A stretch of 64,000 bases of DNA from Deinococcus humi (GTDB lineage Bacteria; Deinococcota; Deinococci; Deinococcales; Deinococcaceae): positions 3,364 to 67,363 of the forward strand of contig NZ_JACHFL010000023.1 of the NCBI RefSeq assembly GCF_014201875.1, written 5' to 3'. Shown here one piece after another: positions 1 through 13,115 of the stretch (the first letter of the stretch is position 1; each line of letters begins with the position of its first letter). The position numbers and the translations under genes are program-made. Under the pieces are notes generated by a model. It was not told the origin of the DNA. It saw only the letters and a program-made list of their open reading frames with translations, and searched no databases.

Positions 1-1653
1 GGGCGGGCGGTGGACGTCCTGAGCGTCCTGTTCCCGGGCTGTACCAGCGTGTATTACGCCCTCGAAGATGGTCTATGGCGGGCCAAGGTCTACACCAGCG
101 ATCTGAAGGCCGCCCCGGCGTTGCTGAGCACGATTCAGGCTGGGATACCGCTCGACACCCCTGTCTTCGCACGGCCCCTGCAACTGGGGGAACCTGTTTT
201 CGTCGATGGCTGGAATCCGGAGCGAGAACAGCTCCCGCACACCGAGGCCTACCGAAGTGTCGCGGTGTACCCGCTGGTGGTGGGCGGTACCGTTCAGGCG
301 ATGTTCGCGCTGGGGAGCAAGGACACTCCACGTTGGTCTGCGCACCACCGGGCAGTGTTCCGTTCAGTGGTGCGCAGTCTGGGGCTGGCCCTCGAGCGGA
401 CCGAAACCGCCCGGCAACTTGCGGCCCAGAATGCCGAGTTGCGGGCGCGCACGCGGGCGCTGGAGGGCTTTGCGGCCCTTACCCAGGAGCTGGGGCTGAG
501 TACGGAACCTGAGGTCCTGATTCAGCGCTCCCTGGACCTGGTCCTCTCCCTGTTGCCCCCCGGCTACGCCGTCTTTTCACAGATTGTCGGTGAGCGGTGG
601 CACGCCACAGCCCTCGTCGGCGACATGCGGAAGCCCGAACTACAAGCAGCCATGGAGGCAGGCTTCCCGGTGGGACAGACCCCCAGTCTGGATCTGCCTC
701 ACCAGACGAAAGAGCCCCTGTTTCAGGACCACTACGATCCCACTCGGGACATTGCCCCGGAACTCGTGGAACACCTCTCGACGGTGGCCACCTTACCCGT
801 GTTGGTCAACGGCGAGGTCAAGGGGATCTTCAGCACGGCCCTGTTCAGCGTGCGCCCTTGGAGTGTGGCAGATCAGGCGGTCCTGAGGACGACGGTCTAC
901 AGCCTCGGGCTGGCCCTGGAACGCGTCGGGCATGCCCAGCAGCTCACAGCCCAGCGCGACCTGTTGCAGGCGTCAAACGAGGAACTTGAAGCCTTCACGT
1001 ACAGCGTCTCGCATGACCTGCGCACCCCAGTGCGACACATCATCAGCTTCGGGGATCTGCTCCGCCGCTCGCTCCCGGAGGCGCTCGACGCCAGGACGGA
1101 GCGGTACTTCGGGATTGTCTCCAAAGCGGCTTTGACGCTTAATACCCTGATTGACGGCATGCTGGAGGTCTCGCGCGCCTCACGTCAGCCGCTCAAGGCT
1201 GAGCAGGTGAGGTTGGATCGGGTCGTCCAGGCCGTGATCCAGAAGGTAGAGGCCAACCAGCCACAGCGCCAGATCGACTGGCAGATCCGTGCGCTGCCCA
1301 TGGTGACGGGTGATGTGGAACTGCTGCGCCAGGTCATCACGGCCCTGATAGACAACGCAGTGAAATACACCCGGGATCGGGAACCCGCGGTGATCGAAGT
1401 GTGGGCCGAGGACCGGGGGCAGAGTTGGGCCGTGTTGGTGCGGGACAACGGGGTGGGCTTCAATCCGCAGTACAGCGGCAAGCTGTTCACCATGTTCCAG
1501 CGCCTCCACCGGCAAGAGGACTTTGAGGGGGCAGGGGTCAGCCTGGCCAACGCGCGGCGCATCGTGGTCCGGCATGGCGGAACGATGACCGCCGAGGGCC
1601 AGCCGGGAGCGGGCGCCACCTTCGGCTTCATCCTCCCCAGAGCCCCTGGCTGA
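1..1653 (+). CDS. GAF-GAF sensor histidine kinase (5' end cut by window)
   Basis: Cytoplasmic histidine kinase of the phytochrome-associated or bacteriophytochrome-like Deinococcus type. The reading frame is open from base 1, so the true start lies upstream; the first in-window start is GTG at 10. Two GAF-like sensor domains occupy roughly residues 1-130 and 155-305 (counted from 10), followed by a HisKA H-box (SVSHDLRTPVRHI, His about residue 335) and a HATPase domain with N box (IDNAVKYT), G1 box (VRDNGVGF) and the FQRLHR motif near the end. No membrane segment is visible, so the signal is probably cytoplasmic (light, redox or a small molecule; not determinable here). No partner regulator lies downstream in the window. 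Family assignment is firm; the ligand is unknown. Confidence 0.9.
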   Translation, partial: GRAVDVLSVLFPGCTSVYYALEDGLWRAKVYTSDLKAAPALLSTIQAGIPLDTPVFARPLQLGEPVFVDGWNPEREQLPHTEAYRSVAVYPLVVGGTVQAMFALGSKDTPRWSAHHRAVFRSVVRSLGLALERTETARQLAAQNAELRARTRALEGFAALTQELGLSTEPEVLIQRSLDLVLSLLPPGYAVFSQIVGERWHATALVGDMRKPELQAAMEAGFPVGQTPSLDLPHQTKEPLFQDHYDPTRDIAPELVEHLSTVATLPVLVNGEVKGIFSTALFSVRPWSVADQAVLRTTVYSLGLALERVGHAQQLTAQRDLLQASNEELEAFTYSVSHDLRTPVRHIISFGDLLRRSLPEALDARTERYFGIVSKAALTLNTLIDGMLEVSRASRQPLKAEQVRLDRVVQAVIQKVEANQPQRQIDWQIRALPMVTGDVELLRQVITALIDNAVKYTRDREPAVIEVWAEDRGQSWAVLVRDNGVGFNPQYSGKLFTMFQRLHRQEDFEGAGVSLANARRIVVRHGGTMTAEGQPGAGATFGFILPRAPG

Positions 1654-2640
1654 GCCCTGGTCCAGCCGGCTGATTACGCCCCACCGGTTCCCGCCCGCCC
1701 GAGATAGACACCACGGTGCTGCCACCCTGCATGATCCGGAAGGTGAAGGGCATTCACCCAGCCCAGCGAATGCGGCACGGCGTCCATGTCCCGCATTCCC
1801 TCCCCGGTGCGCTGGGGAGGGGGCAGCCATTGTGTCGGTGCCCAGCCCCGGACGAAACTCACGATCAGGAAGGCATCGGTCTTGAAAAACTCCAGGGACG
1901 GCCTGGAACCGACGGGGACCTGTGGCCAGCGCTCCGGCACACAGGGGTCAGACGCCTGGCCTGAGCTGCCGGGGCCGGGTAGCCACCGAGAGGCACAGCA
2001 CGGCGGTGATCACGCACAGTGCGACCTCCCAGCCAAACACGGTTCTGAAATCCGCGATTGTTGCTCCCCACCGGCAGGCGGCGCGGGAGCGTATGCGGCT
2101 CAGAAGGGTTCGGCGGTGTGCCCGGACATCGCCGAACTTCTGGCAGGCTGACGTGCGAAGGCGTGTTCGAATGTCCATCGCGGTCACGCTGTTAATAGCC
2201 AGCTTAGCCGGAGTTCCCTGTCGGAAATAGATCAGCACAGCGGGAGGCTGCTGGCAGAAGGTCGGTAGTCAGCGTCCTACAGCAGGTTACGCCCAGGCAC
2301 TGACCGCATGTCGCTGCGGTCAGGCGTGAAGCCGTGGTTTCTTCCAGGTGAAAAATTGCGCTTCGCTGCTGCTGGTCTGGGTGCAGACACCAGCTATGAA
2401 GAGGTCAGTGCGGGCTTGTTGGAAGGCGGTTGCGACCTGTTCTTCAGGCCCTGGACAGGGCTCAGGTTCCAGCTCACTGGCACATCCACTCTTACCAGAT
2501 CATTACACCGGTTGAAGCCCTGACATTTCGGCCCCTATGATGGGCACTCCAGGTCAAGTCAGCTACCCCACTCCGGCGGTCAGTTTTTGTGTGACTGGAC
2601 CGCCCCTCCCTGCTCCCCTTGCCTTCAGGAGATCCTTCTT
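1654..2640. other. intergenic region with possible gene remnants
   Basis: Nearly 1 kb without a convincing gene. On the minus strand, short frames between about 2240 and 1680 contain a hydrophobic stretch (GWEVALCVITAVLCLSV) and a patch SLEFFKTDAFLIVSF in different frames, which could be a decayed membrane protein, but no family is recognisable. A short perfect hairpin sits at 2301-2322. The last 50 bases form the leader of the nuclease gene. Confidence 0.4.
2301..2322. terminator. hairpin, possible terminator
   Basis: Perfect 8-bp inverted repeat TGACCGCA / TGCGGTCA around a 6-nt loop. There is no T tract on either side, so termination is only a guess; it lies in the long gap before the nuclease gene. 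Confidence 0.3.
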
Positions 2641-5397
<2,757 letters not shown>

Positions 5398-5440
5398 TCA
5401 GGGGTGGGCCGTTCTGACACCTTCACTCGGGTAAGTGGTT

Positions 5441-5477
5441 GAGCGGTGGCGGTCCGGGAACGGGACCGCCACCGCTC
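5441..5477 (+). terminator. strong hairpin downstream of the nuclease gene
   Basis: Perfect 15-bp stem (5441-5455 with 5463-5477) around a 7-nt loop, 44 bases after the nuclease stop codon. The stem is GC-rich. No good T tract follows, but the position and strength fit a transcription terminator or a 3'-end stabiliser. Confidence 0.75.
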
Positions 5478-5812
5478 CCTTGAGCATCATCGGCCATGCC
5501 CTGTGGTGTTCTCACTGCTCTTCGCTGGGTCTGCGCGGGTTTCAGGCGGTGAGGAGCCGAACACGGGGTGTGGCGTGCCGCGGCTGGGCAGGGGCGCTCC
5601 TCAACGTGCAGGTTGAGCCGCTGCTGACCTGGGATGTGACAGTGGTCCGTTGTCTCGTGATCGATTCACACCTCTACCTCGCCGCCCGCCATGTCAATGC
5701 GAACGGTGTCTTCGTTGGTGCATCCGGTGGTTCCGTCGGCACCACCCTGCTCTCAATTCCAGCGACGTTAACGCAGCTGAGGCCCCAGTCTCCGTTCGCG
5801 CCATGCCCCACG
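5478..5812. other. intergenic, nothing recognised
   Basis: About 335 bases between the nuclease terminator and the converging SDR gene. Open frames exist on the plus strand but run into the SDR gene antisense and show no family features. Confidence 0.5.
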
Positions 5813-6568
5813 CTAGCGGACGTAAGACGCCCCATTGATATCCAGCGTTGCCCCGGTCATGTGCCTCACCAGGCCTGAGGCCAGGAACACCACAGTGGCG
5901 GCCACATCCTCCGGCGGGGCCGCGTCTCCCAGTGGGAATTCACGGTCCAGCTCGGCAGCGTGTTCGTCGAGGTAGGCTTCCGCCATCTCGGTGCGGACCC
6001 AGCCGGGGGCAACGGCGTAGGCCAGGACGCCCTCATGGGCAAAGCCCCGGGCAATCGAGCGGGTCAGGGCGATCACGCCGCCTTTCGAGGCGGCGTAGTG
6101 CATGGCGTCCGGTTGATCTCCCCGGAAGGCGGCCCGGCTGGCGATATTGATGATGATGCCGCCTCCGTGGCCCCGGAAGTGCCCGATGGCCTCCCGGCAG
6201 GTGTCCGCCACGCTCAGCAGGTTGACCTGCAGGGTCTCGTGCCAGACGTTGGCCCATGCCTCCAGGGGATCGTCCACCGTGACCGACGGCGCGACCCCGG
6301 CGTTGTTGACCACCACGTCGATGCGGCCTTGCCAGGCGGCGGCAGCCTCGAACAGCCGGATGGCCTCGCCCTCACGGGCCAGGTCGCCACTCAGGACGTG
6401 AATTCGCTCTGCACCGAACGCCTCTATCAACGTCTGTGCCCCGTGGCCACTGCGCCCCAGGTGGGCCGCCACCGATGCACCTGCGTCCAGCAGGCTGCGG
6501 ACGCATGCGGCACCGATTCCGCGAGAAGCCCCCGTCACGAGTACCACCTTGCCGTTCAGATTGATCAT
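5813..6568 (-). CDS. SDR family NAD(P)-dependent oxidoreductase
   Basis: Classical short-chain dehydrogenase/reductase of 251 residues, the usual length. It shows the Rossmann cofactor motif TGASRGIG (residues about 12-19), the NNAG motif, the catalytic serine region (INIASRAAF), the YAASK catalytic Tyr/Lys pair, and a PGWVRTEM segment after it; the C-terminus DINGASYVR is typical of FabG-like 3-oxoacyl reductases and sugar dehydrogenases. The substrate cannot be told. The ATG at 6568 has no clear ribosome-binding site; TATGCT 12 nt upstream could be a -10 box giving a very short leader. It stands alone between a terminator and the substrate-binding protein gene. Confidence 0.92.
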   Translation of the reverse strand: MINLNGKVVLVTGASRGIGAACVRSLLDAGASVAAHLGRSGHGAQTLIEAFGAERIHVLSGDLAREGEAIRLFEAAAAWQGRIDVVVNNAGVAPSVTVDDPLEAWANVWHETLQVNLLSVADTCREAIGHFRGHGGGIIINIASRAAFRGDQPDAMHYAASKGGVIALTRSIARGFAHEGVLAYAVAPGWVRTEMAEAYLDEHAAELDREFPLGDAAPPEDVAATVVFLASGLVRHMTGATLDINGASYVR

Positions 6569-6677
6569 GGTTACCAGTCAAGCATACGGGCCACGGTGCT
6601 ATGTACCTTTGGCGCGGTGCCGTGTCGTATGGAGCAGTGCGGAGCCCACTGCCATTCGGTGCCGATTTGCGTTCGGT

Positions 6678-8390
6678 CTATTTTTTGCTCAGTTCGGCCC
6701 AGGGCAGGAAAGTCAAGGGGTTGTACCCGGCTTTGGTCAGCGGCGCGCCGCTCAGACGGCTGCTGTATACCAGGTATTTGGTTTCCTGCGGCAGATTGAT
6801 CACTGGAGCTAGCTCGTGCGCGCGGCGCCCCACCTGGCTGTAGAGCTTGTCACGCTGCGCGGTGTCGGTGGTGGCCCGCGCCTGGTTAAGCCACCTGTCG
6901 ATGCTGGCGTCCTTGAAGTTCGAGCGCAGTGAGAACCAGCCCTCACTGCTGTAGAAGGTGTACATGAAGTTGTCCGGGTCGGCGTAGTCCGGGGACCAGC
7001 TCAGGACCGTCATGGGTTCCATTCCCTTGCCCGCGTCGGTGGACAGTTCGCTGGCCTGTTTGGGTTGCAGGTTCAGGCGGAACTTGGGATTCAGCGCTTC
7101 GACGCTCTGTTTCAGGAGTTCCAGGGCAGTCTGCGAGGACGTACTGCCGGCACGGTAATTGGCCGTGAAGGTAAAGCCGTTTTTCCAGACCTCACCGCCG
7201 AACGCGCGCTTGAAGGCCGCTTCCGCCTGCTTGGGATCGTACTTGTAAACGCTGATCTTGGGATCATAGCCGGGGAAGGTGGGGGGCAACATCATGGTGA
7301 GGTTGGTGCCCTGGCCCTTGAACACATCCTTGGTGTACTGAGCGTAGTTGAAGAGATATGAAAAGGCGCGGCGCACGTTCACGTCGCTGAAGAAGTTGGC
7401 GGGAATGCCCTTGCCGTCGAGCTTGCCGCTGCCCAGCAGCGCCGAATTCTTGATGTTCTGGTTCATGAAGATGGCGACCGTGTTGGTGTTGGGCAGGTCA
7501 TCGACCCAGGAGACGCCAGGTTTCCCCTTGAGCTGCGCCTCGTCCACAGCCCGCCCGCCACCGTCAATCATGTCGGCGTCGCCGCGCAAGAAGGCCTGTT
7601 GTCGGGCCGCCAGCTCGGGCACCTTCTGGCGCAGCACGTTCTTGATGCTGGGCTTGTCGCCCCAGTAGCTGTCGTGGACGGTGAAGAGCAGGTTGCCCGC
7701 GTCGCGGCGCACCAGCTTGTAGGGGCCAGTCCCGTTGGGCTTCTCGTTGAGGGCGCTACCGGACAGATCCTTGCCCACCCAGCTCTTCCAGGTGGCCTCC
7801 GTGCCGTCCCACTCACCGATGCTGGCGGCGTATTTCCGGTCAACGATGGCCTGGCCGACGTAGGCCAGTTTGGACAGGAAGGCCGGATCGACCTTGGGCA
7901 GGCTCAGCACCAGCTGGCCCTGGGCGTTGCATTTGGCGGCGGACGTGATCCGGGCCCAAGTGATGGACTTGTCGTCGTTGGCGTTGGCCTGGGTGCCCAG
8001 TAGCGACTCGCTCAGGAACCAGTTGCCAGAGGACGCTTCGTTGGTGACCAGGTTGCGGCGGAAGGTGTATTCGGCGTCCGCACAGGTCATGGTGTCGCCA
8101 TTGTGGAATTTCACGCCCGTACGCAGATCGAAGGTGTAGGTCTTGCCGCCGTTGCTGGCGGTCCACTTGGTGGCCAGCGCCGGGACCAGCTGCTTGAGGC
8201 TGCTACCCGGGTAGGTCAGCAGCGGCTCGTACACGTTGACGATCACGGGCGCGGAGATGACGTCGTACATCGCTGCGGGGTCCAGGGTGATCACTTCTGC
8301 GCTGGACTGGATCACCAGCGTATCTGAAGGCGAGGCGGCCAGCACGGTTCCAGTCAGCAACACGGCACTCAGGACAATCAGATTTTTCAT
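6678..8390 (-). CDS. peptide/nickel-type ABC substrate-binding protein
   Basis: Periplasmic solute-binding protein of 570 residues (SBP_bac_5 family). The N-terminus [19 protein letters not shown] is a Sec signal peptide. The mature part begins with [21 protein letters not shown], and contains the family patterns [16 protein letters not shown] and [17 protein letters not shown]. These proteins capture oligopeptides, nickel or other solutes for an inner-membrane ABC permease. No permease or ATPase gene lies next to it in the window, so it is either an orphan binding protein or feeds a transporter encoded elsewhere. Family firm, ligand unknown. Confidence 0.93.
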   Translation of the reverse strand: MKNLIVLSAVLLTGTVLAASPSDTLVIQSSAEVITLDPAAMYDVISAPVIVNVYEPLLTYPGSSLKQLVPALATKWTASNGGKTYTFDLRTGVKFHNGDTMTCADAEYTFRRNLVTNEASSGNWFLSESLLGTQANANDDKSITWARITSAAKCNAQGQLVLSLPKVDPAFLSKLAYVGQAIVDRKYAASIGEWDGTEATWKSWVGKDLSGSALNEKPNGTGPYKLVRRDAGNLLFTVHDSYWGDKPSIKNVLRQKVPELAARQQAFLRGDADMIDGGGRAVDEAQLKGKPGVSWVDDLPNTNTVAIFMNQNIKNSALLGSGKLDGKGIPANFFSDVNVRRAFSYLFNYAQYTKDVFKGQGTNLTMMLPPTFPGYDPKISVYKYDPKQAEAAFKRAFGGEVWKNGFTFTANYRAGSTSSQTALELLKQSVEALNPKFRLNLQPKQASELSTDAGKGMEPMTVLSWSPDYADPDNFMYTFYSSEGWFSLRSNFKDASIDRWLNQARATTDTAQRDKLYSQVGRRAHELAPVINLPQETKYLVYSSRLSGAPLTKAGYNPLTFLPWAELSKK

Positions 8391-8491
8391 GGTGCTGCAA
8401 CCCTAGCAAGCTGCTGACCTGAGCTGGTGAGGCGGCGCCCCTCGTCATTCGGGGCTGTTTCGTGGGGCTGCCCACATCGCCTCCGCCAGGG

Positions 8492-11400
8492 TCAGTCCGC
8501 TGCGCTGGCCCAGCTTCCCAGCGGCAGCTCACTGAGCCGCCGGACTTTCATGGTCACTGCCTGCCCTTGCACCGTTGCCTCCCCATGCACGATGAGCGCG
8601 CGGGCGTCGCGGAGCAGAACGCGGTGGGCTTCCCACAGATCGGGAGGGATGATCGCCTGCACACGCGTAAAGGCGTCCTCCAGCACGAAGAACGCAAATC
8701 CCTTGGCTGTTGGAGGCCGCTGTCTCGTGACCACCAGGCCCGCTGTCCACGCTTCCTGCCCGTGACGCAGCCCGCTCAGTGGCACGCAACCCAGATCGCG
8801 CAGCCGGGCACGGTGGGCGTCCAGGGGATGTCTCCCGGTCTCCGAAATTCCCCTGCTTTCCAGATCCAGGACCAGCAGTTCGTCTGGCGAAAGGGCGGAC
8901 AACTGGGGCGGTTCAGTCTGGGGAAGGAGCAAACCACGTGTTCCAGGCTTGCGGGCGTTGGCGACCGTGTGCAGGACGTAGTACACCTCGCGCCTGTTCT
9001 TCTGCGCGTCCACGCCATCGAACGCGCCCGCTTTCGCCAGGGTGTCCAGAGTGTCGCGTTTCACCTCCACCCGGTCATAGAAGTCCTCGACGCCCTTGTA
9101 CTTCCCGCCCGTCAGACGTTCCTGCACGATCTGTCGCGCCAGGCCCTCACTCACGCCCTCCACCACGGTCAGGGGGAGCCGGACCGTCTGTTCGGTCTTG
9201 GCCCGGTACGACACACCTGAGCGATTGATGCACACGCCGCGCAGGGTTACGCCCCAGCGGCGGGCCTCATGACTGACTGTTGCTGGAGGCCACAGGCCAG
9301 GCGCTTCGGTCAGAACCCCGCGAGGTACGCCGCTGGGTGGTGCTGACGCATCCAAGCGCTGGAATAAGCGTGTTGTGCGAAGGCGTGGGCATGGCTCTCG
9401 GCGAAGCCGTAGCCCTTGAAGGCCGCGCAGATAGCGAAGATCTCCTCGGCCTCCCAGGGAAACGCCCCGGTGGTCAGAGCCGCTCCAGCAGTGAAGCTGT
9501 TCTTCAATTCGTCCAGCTCGCCCTCGTCTTCGGTCTTGCTCAGACGGCTGCGGAATCGATCCGCGTCAGGCCAAGAGTATCCGGCGTAGTGGACGGCGAT
9601 CCGTAAAATCTGCTCCTGGAACATCAGCGTGCCGTGTGTGGGGGCCAAGATGGTGCGTAATGGTTCGGGCAGGTCTGGCACGAGCTCCTCACCCCTGGCC
9701 CTCCTGACGTAGGGGTGCACCGTGCTGCTCTGGATCGGGCCAGGACGCACCAGCGCGATCTGGTGGGCGAGCTGGGTCATGTTCTTGGGCTGCAAGCGGG
9801 CCGTCATCTGCACTTGGGCGGGAGATTCGATCTGGAACATGGCGAGGGTATCTCCGGAAGCAATCCGCTCCCACACGGCGGGATCGTCGGGCAGATCGCC
9901 GTATTCCACCCATTCCCCGGTCAGGCGCATGACCTCCTCGCGCGCCCGTTCCAGGGCTGCCAGCATTCTCAGGCCAAGCAGATCCAGCTTGATCAACCCT
10001 AAGCGTTCAACGTCGTCCTTGTCGAAGGTCAGCATTCGGATGCCGCCGCTGGAACGGGTCAGGGGCGAGTAGTGGGTCAACGGACTGGCGCTCAGGACCA
10101 CGCCGCCGGAGTGCGGGGCCAGATGCCGGACGAATCCCGGCTCGATCTTTTCCAGTAGGGAGAGCAAGGCGTCTTTGACGGGAGCCTCGCCTAGCACCTC
10201 GGCGAACACCACCTCCGCTTCGCGGGCGCGGTGGGGCCGGAGATGGCGGAAGTCACGGCCCAGGGCGCGGCTCAGGCGATCTCGCAGTTCAGGGGGCAGA
10301 CCCAGGGCGCGGCCCAGATCCTGCACGGCGCTGGGCAGGCGGTAGGTGATCTTATTGGCCACCATCGCCTCCCCAGTGCCCTCGCCGCCCCAGCGGGCCT
10401 CCACCCAGCTCAAGACCTGATCTCTACGACTGGAAGCAAGATCGATGTCCACGTCCGGCATGGACGCACGCCCGGTATGGAGAAAGCGCTCGAACAGCAG
10501 GTTGTGTTTGATCGGGTCAGAGAGGGTGATTCCGAGCAGGTAACAGAGGACTGAACCCGCCGCGCTGCCACGCCCAGCCGCGAGAATCCCATGTTCCCGG
10601 CAATAATCCATGACCTCCGCGGCCGTCAGGAAGAATCCGGCCATCTCCAGCGTTTGCACGGTGGCGAGTTCCTGCTGCAAGCGGGTACGGGCGGTTGGTC
10701 TGGTGTCCGGCAAGTAGCGTAGGGGTAGAGCTGCAAAGGCGCGCTCCTCCAGTGCCTCCTGCGGCGTCTGGAACAGCCGCAGTTTTGTTTCCGGAGCGTA
10801 AAGTCGCTCTGGGCGCAAATCCAGAGCGCAGACGTCAGCCAGCTTCTGGGCATTGAGCAAAGCGTCTGGGAAAGGCAGCAGTGCCCCCCACTCTTCCGGT
10901 GTGCTGACGTGACGAGCGTCGTTGCGTGGGCGCTCGGCGTGGGGAATCTCCACATCGATGCCCAATCGGGCACAGGTCAGAGCGTCCAGCAGCGGGTACT
11001 CAGTTTGCGCTCCCATGTTGATCTCGGGCGCGGCCACCACAGGAAGTTCCAGATCGCGCGCCAGCCCACGCAGGTACTCCAGACGGCGGCGCTCGTTGGG
11101 CGCTGCACCGTGGAACAGTTGCACGTACAGCTCAAAGGGGAACGACTGACGCAGCGTTCGCAAATACGCTACTGCCCGCGCCATCTCTTTGCGCTCTCCA
11201 AGGACCGTGGGGAAACCCTGCCGCCCGCTCATCAGACAGACCAGGTGATCCCCCCGGCTGGCGGCCTCCTGTAGGCGCTCCAGCGGCAGCCCGTCTGGGG
11301 TGCTCAGGTGAATCTGGGTCACCAGTTCGCACAGCAGGGCATAACCCGCGCGGTCTTTCGCTAGCAGTACCAGAGGAAAGACCTCGTGCGGGTCCTTTGA

Positions 11401-11637
11401 CCTGGGCGGGGCAGGGAACAGCACGGGAAGGGTCACACCGGTGACTGCGCTGACTTGCGCTTCTACAGCGGCTTCGCACAACTCCACTGCTCCCGCCACG
11501 CTGCACCAGTCGGTCAGGCCCACTGCGCTGTACCCGCGCTCCTTCGCCAGTCGGACCAGTCTGCGGGGGCTGACGGTGCTGCGGCCTTCCGAGAAAGAGC
11601 TCTGGCAGGTCAGGAGCGCGGGCAGAGGGCGGTTCAT
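8492..11637 (-). pseudogene. dnaE2: DnaE2-type error-prone DNA polymerase III alpha, frameshifted
   Basis: Translesion polymerase of the DnaE2/ImuC class, fourth gene of the lexA cassette. ATG 11637 lies 2 nt after the stop of the 79-aa gene behind AGGACTGAGG; an in-frame ATG at 11664 is possible. The first frame (to 9310) carries an inactivated PHP domain (LTCQSSFSEG, where active PHP proteins have HxH), the active-site pair in PDVDIDL, and the third aspartate in IKLDLLGLRML. It ends at HPAAYLAGF-stop. The next frame, reaching 8492, continues exactly as expected (AGVLTEAPGLWPP), then an HhH domain (VVEGVSEGLARQIV) and an OB domain (AGLVVTRQRPPT). One G missing from the run at 9316-9319 explains the break; repaired, the protein is about 1047 residues, normal for DnaE2. 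Sequencing error, true inactivation and programmed frameshifting cannot be separated here. Confidence 0.88.
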
Positions 11638-11639
11638 CC

Positions 11640-11879
11640 TCAGTCCTGAATCCGGGCCAGCCACCAGACGCCGCCGTCCTCATGATGCAGCTCGGCCAGC
11701 AGTCCGCCAGCCTGCACCAGAAAGCAGTCCCGTGGAGCCTCACCTCGCCACCAGCGTCCGCCGTAACGCCACTGGTCCAGCACCCCTTGAATGGCGTAAG
11801 CCCGCCCCTGCCAGATCAGCCGTTCCAGGCCGCCCGCAGGCGTCAGACTCACCTCGACGGCCTGCTGCACCGCTTTCAT
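11640..11879 (-). CDS. small conserved protein of the mutasome cassette (DUF6504-like)
   Basis: A 79-residue soluble protein between imuB and dnaE2. Its ATG overlaps the imuB stop by 4 nt (ATGA) and its stop is 2 nt before the preferred dnaE2 start, so all are translated together. The sequence is compact and aromatic-rich: LIWQGRAYAIQGVLDQWRYG, GRWWRGEAPRDCFLV and VWWLARIQD. The WRGR.Y.V..VLD.WR..GRWW.GE.PR pattern resembles the small DUF6504-type proteins that I recall near Y-family polymerase genes; this match is from memory and needs a search. No catalytic motif is evident. By position it may be an adaptor for the ImuB-like protein or DnaE2. Confidence 0.8.
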   Translation of the reverse strand: MKAVQQAVEVSLTPAGGLERLIWQGRAYAIQGVLDQWRYGGRWWRGEAPRDCFLVQAGGLLAELHHEDGGVWWLARIQD

Positions 11880-13111
11880 GGACCGACGCCCTCAAAGAAG
11901 GCCAGCGTGCGCTCCACCGCCTTCTGGCGAGCCTGGGTCCGGGTCAGCGCAGCTTTCCAGCCCTGCCGAGGCGTCATGGCACTGGGCCGTACTCTTCCCG
12001 TCAGCCAGTCCACCCACTGATAGCGGGCGTCGGTGGCGTAAGCGTAGGGGTCCAGCCACTGCACCTTGACGAGTGCCTCGGGAAAGCGGTCCAGCACGTC
12101 TCTCGTGACCTCAAGCTCGGCCAGGGACGCCCAGAGGCCCACCATCCGCCCTGGCTGCTGGATCCCGGACAGTTGGACGGTCAGCGCCTCGATACCGAGG
12201 GGCAACGCGCCTGTATCGCCCAGGGCCAGGCCAGCGATCCGCAGCAGACCTGCTGAATCTGGGTTTCCCTTGAGTTTGCGGGTAGCTGAAAGCTGACCGC
12301 CCAGCGTCTGGGTATGAACCGTCAAGTACGCGGCGGATCGACCCCGCAGATCGGCCAGGATCGGGGGCAGAAGTACCGAGAAGATCACGTCCGCCTCGCT
12401 GGGTTCGTGCAGTGGCACATCCAAGTCCATGCGCGCCTCGATCACGCGGCCTGGCACGTACCGCTGCACCGCTTTCGTGCGTTCCCCTTTCAAGAAGCGG
12501 TTGACCCGCCGGCCCACGTCCACGCCGAGAAAAGCTTCCCGCTGCGCCGCGCTCCACTTCATCAGATCCGCGAGACCTCGCACGCCGAGGAAAGCCAACT
12601 GCTCGATGTGCGCCGGGGTCAGCCCGATCACTTCCAGATGGGCAGCGGGGGTCAACGCCAGGAACGCTTTTTCGGCGCTGCCCACGTCTCGAACCTCACC
12701 TGGCCGGGCACGCAGAGCGGCCAAGTGAGCGACTTCCAGACTGTCGGCCAAGCCGACAGGAGCATGCAGCGCGGCAGCCAACTCCCGCGCAGCGGCGATA
12801 CTCAACTTGAGGAAGACGGTTCCTGGCACTCGTCCCTCTACCCGGTCCGAGTAGCGCGCGTACAGCGTTTCAAGCAGTTCAGCCCAGGCGGCAATTGCTG
12901 CTGGCGCACTGATCCCCTCAGCGTGGAGCTCCGGACAACGGCTCAGCGCCGCAAGGTCACGCATCCCTGTTTGTACGCCGGCGTCTCTCGCTTCCAGGCT
13001 GGCGTACAGCACCCGTTTCGATTCGTTCAACACCGCGACGGGCACACCAGGGTGCTGACGGCCCAGCAGAACCAGTGGCCAGGGTGAGAGTGTCACGCAG
13101 GCCAGCGGCAT
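11876..13111 (-). CDS. imuB: ImuB-like (ImuY) degenerate Y-family polymerase
   Basis: A 411-residue member of the DNA polymerase Y superfamily that should not polymerise. The N-terminus reads MPLACVTLSPWPLVLLG where active enzymes have an acidic metal ligand, and the palm segment KLSIAAARELAAALH lacks the S(V/I)DE motif. The helix-hairpin-helix thumb region (IGLTPAHIEQLAFLGVRGLADL) and a little-finger-like C-terminal domain remain. In ImuB systems such a protein bridges the beta clamp to DnaE2; the D. deserti homologue is called ImuY. It starts 4 nt after lexA, with the ribosome site GAAGG inside the lexA end, and overlaps the 79-aa gene. No obvious canonical clamp-binding motif was confirmed by eye. 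Confidence 0.88.
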   Translation of the reverse strand: MPLACVTLSPWPLVLLGRQHPGVPVAVLNESKRVLYASLEARDAGVQTGMRDLAALSRCPELHAEGISAPAAIAAWAELLETLYARYSDRVEGRVPGTVFLKLSIAAARELAAALHAPVGLADSLEVAHLAALRARPGEVRDVGSAEKAFLALTPAAHLEVIGLTPAHIEQLAFLGVRGLADLMKWSAAQREAFLGVDVGRRVNRFLKGERTKAVQRYVPGRVIEARMDLDVPLHEPSEADVIFSVLLPPILADLRGRSAAYLTVHTQTLGGQLSATRKLKGNPDSAGLLRIAGLALGDTGALPLGIEALTVQLSGIQQPGRMVGLWASLAELEVTRDVLDRFPEALVKVQWLDPYAYATDARYQWVDWLTGRVRPSAMTPRQGWKAALTRTQARQKAVERTLAFFEGVGP

Positions 13112-13115
13112 CCTT

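Noticed and set aside
5960..6799. 279-codon plus-strand open frame
   Set aside because: Antisense to the SDR gene, no motifs, no ribosome-binding site.
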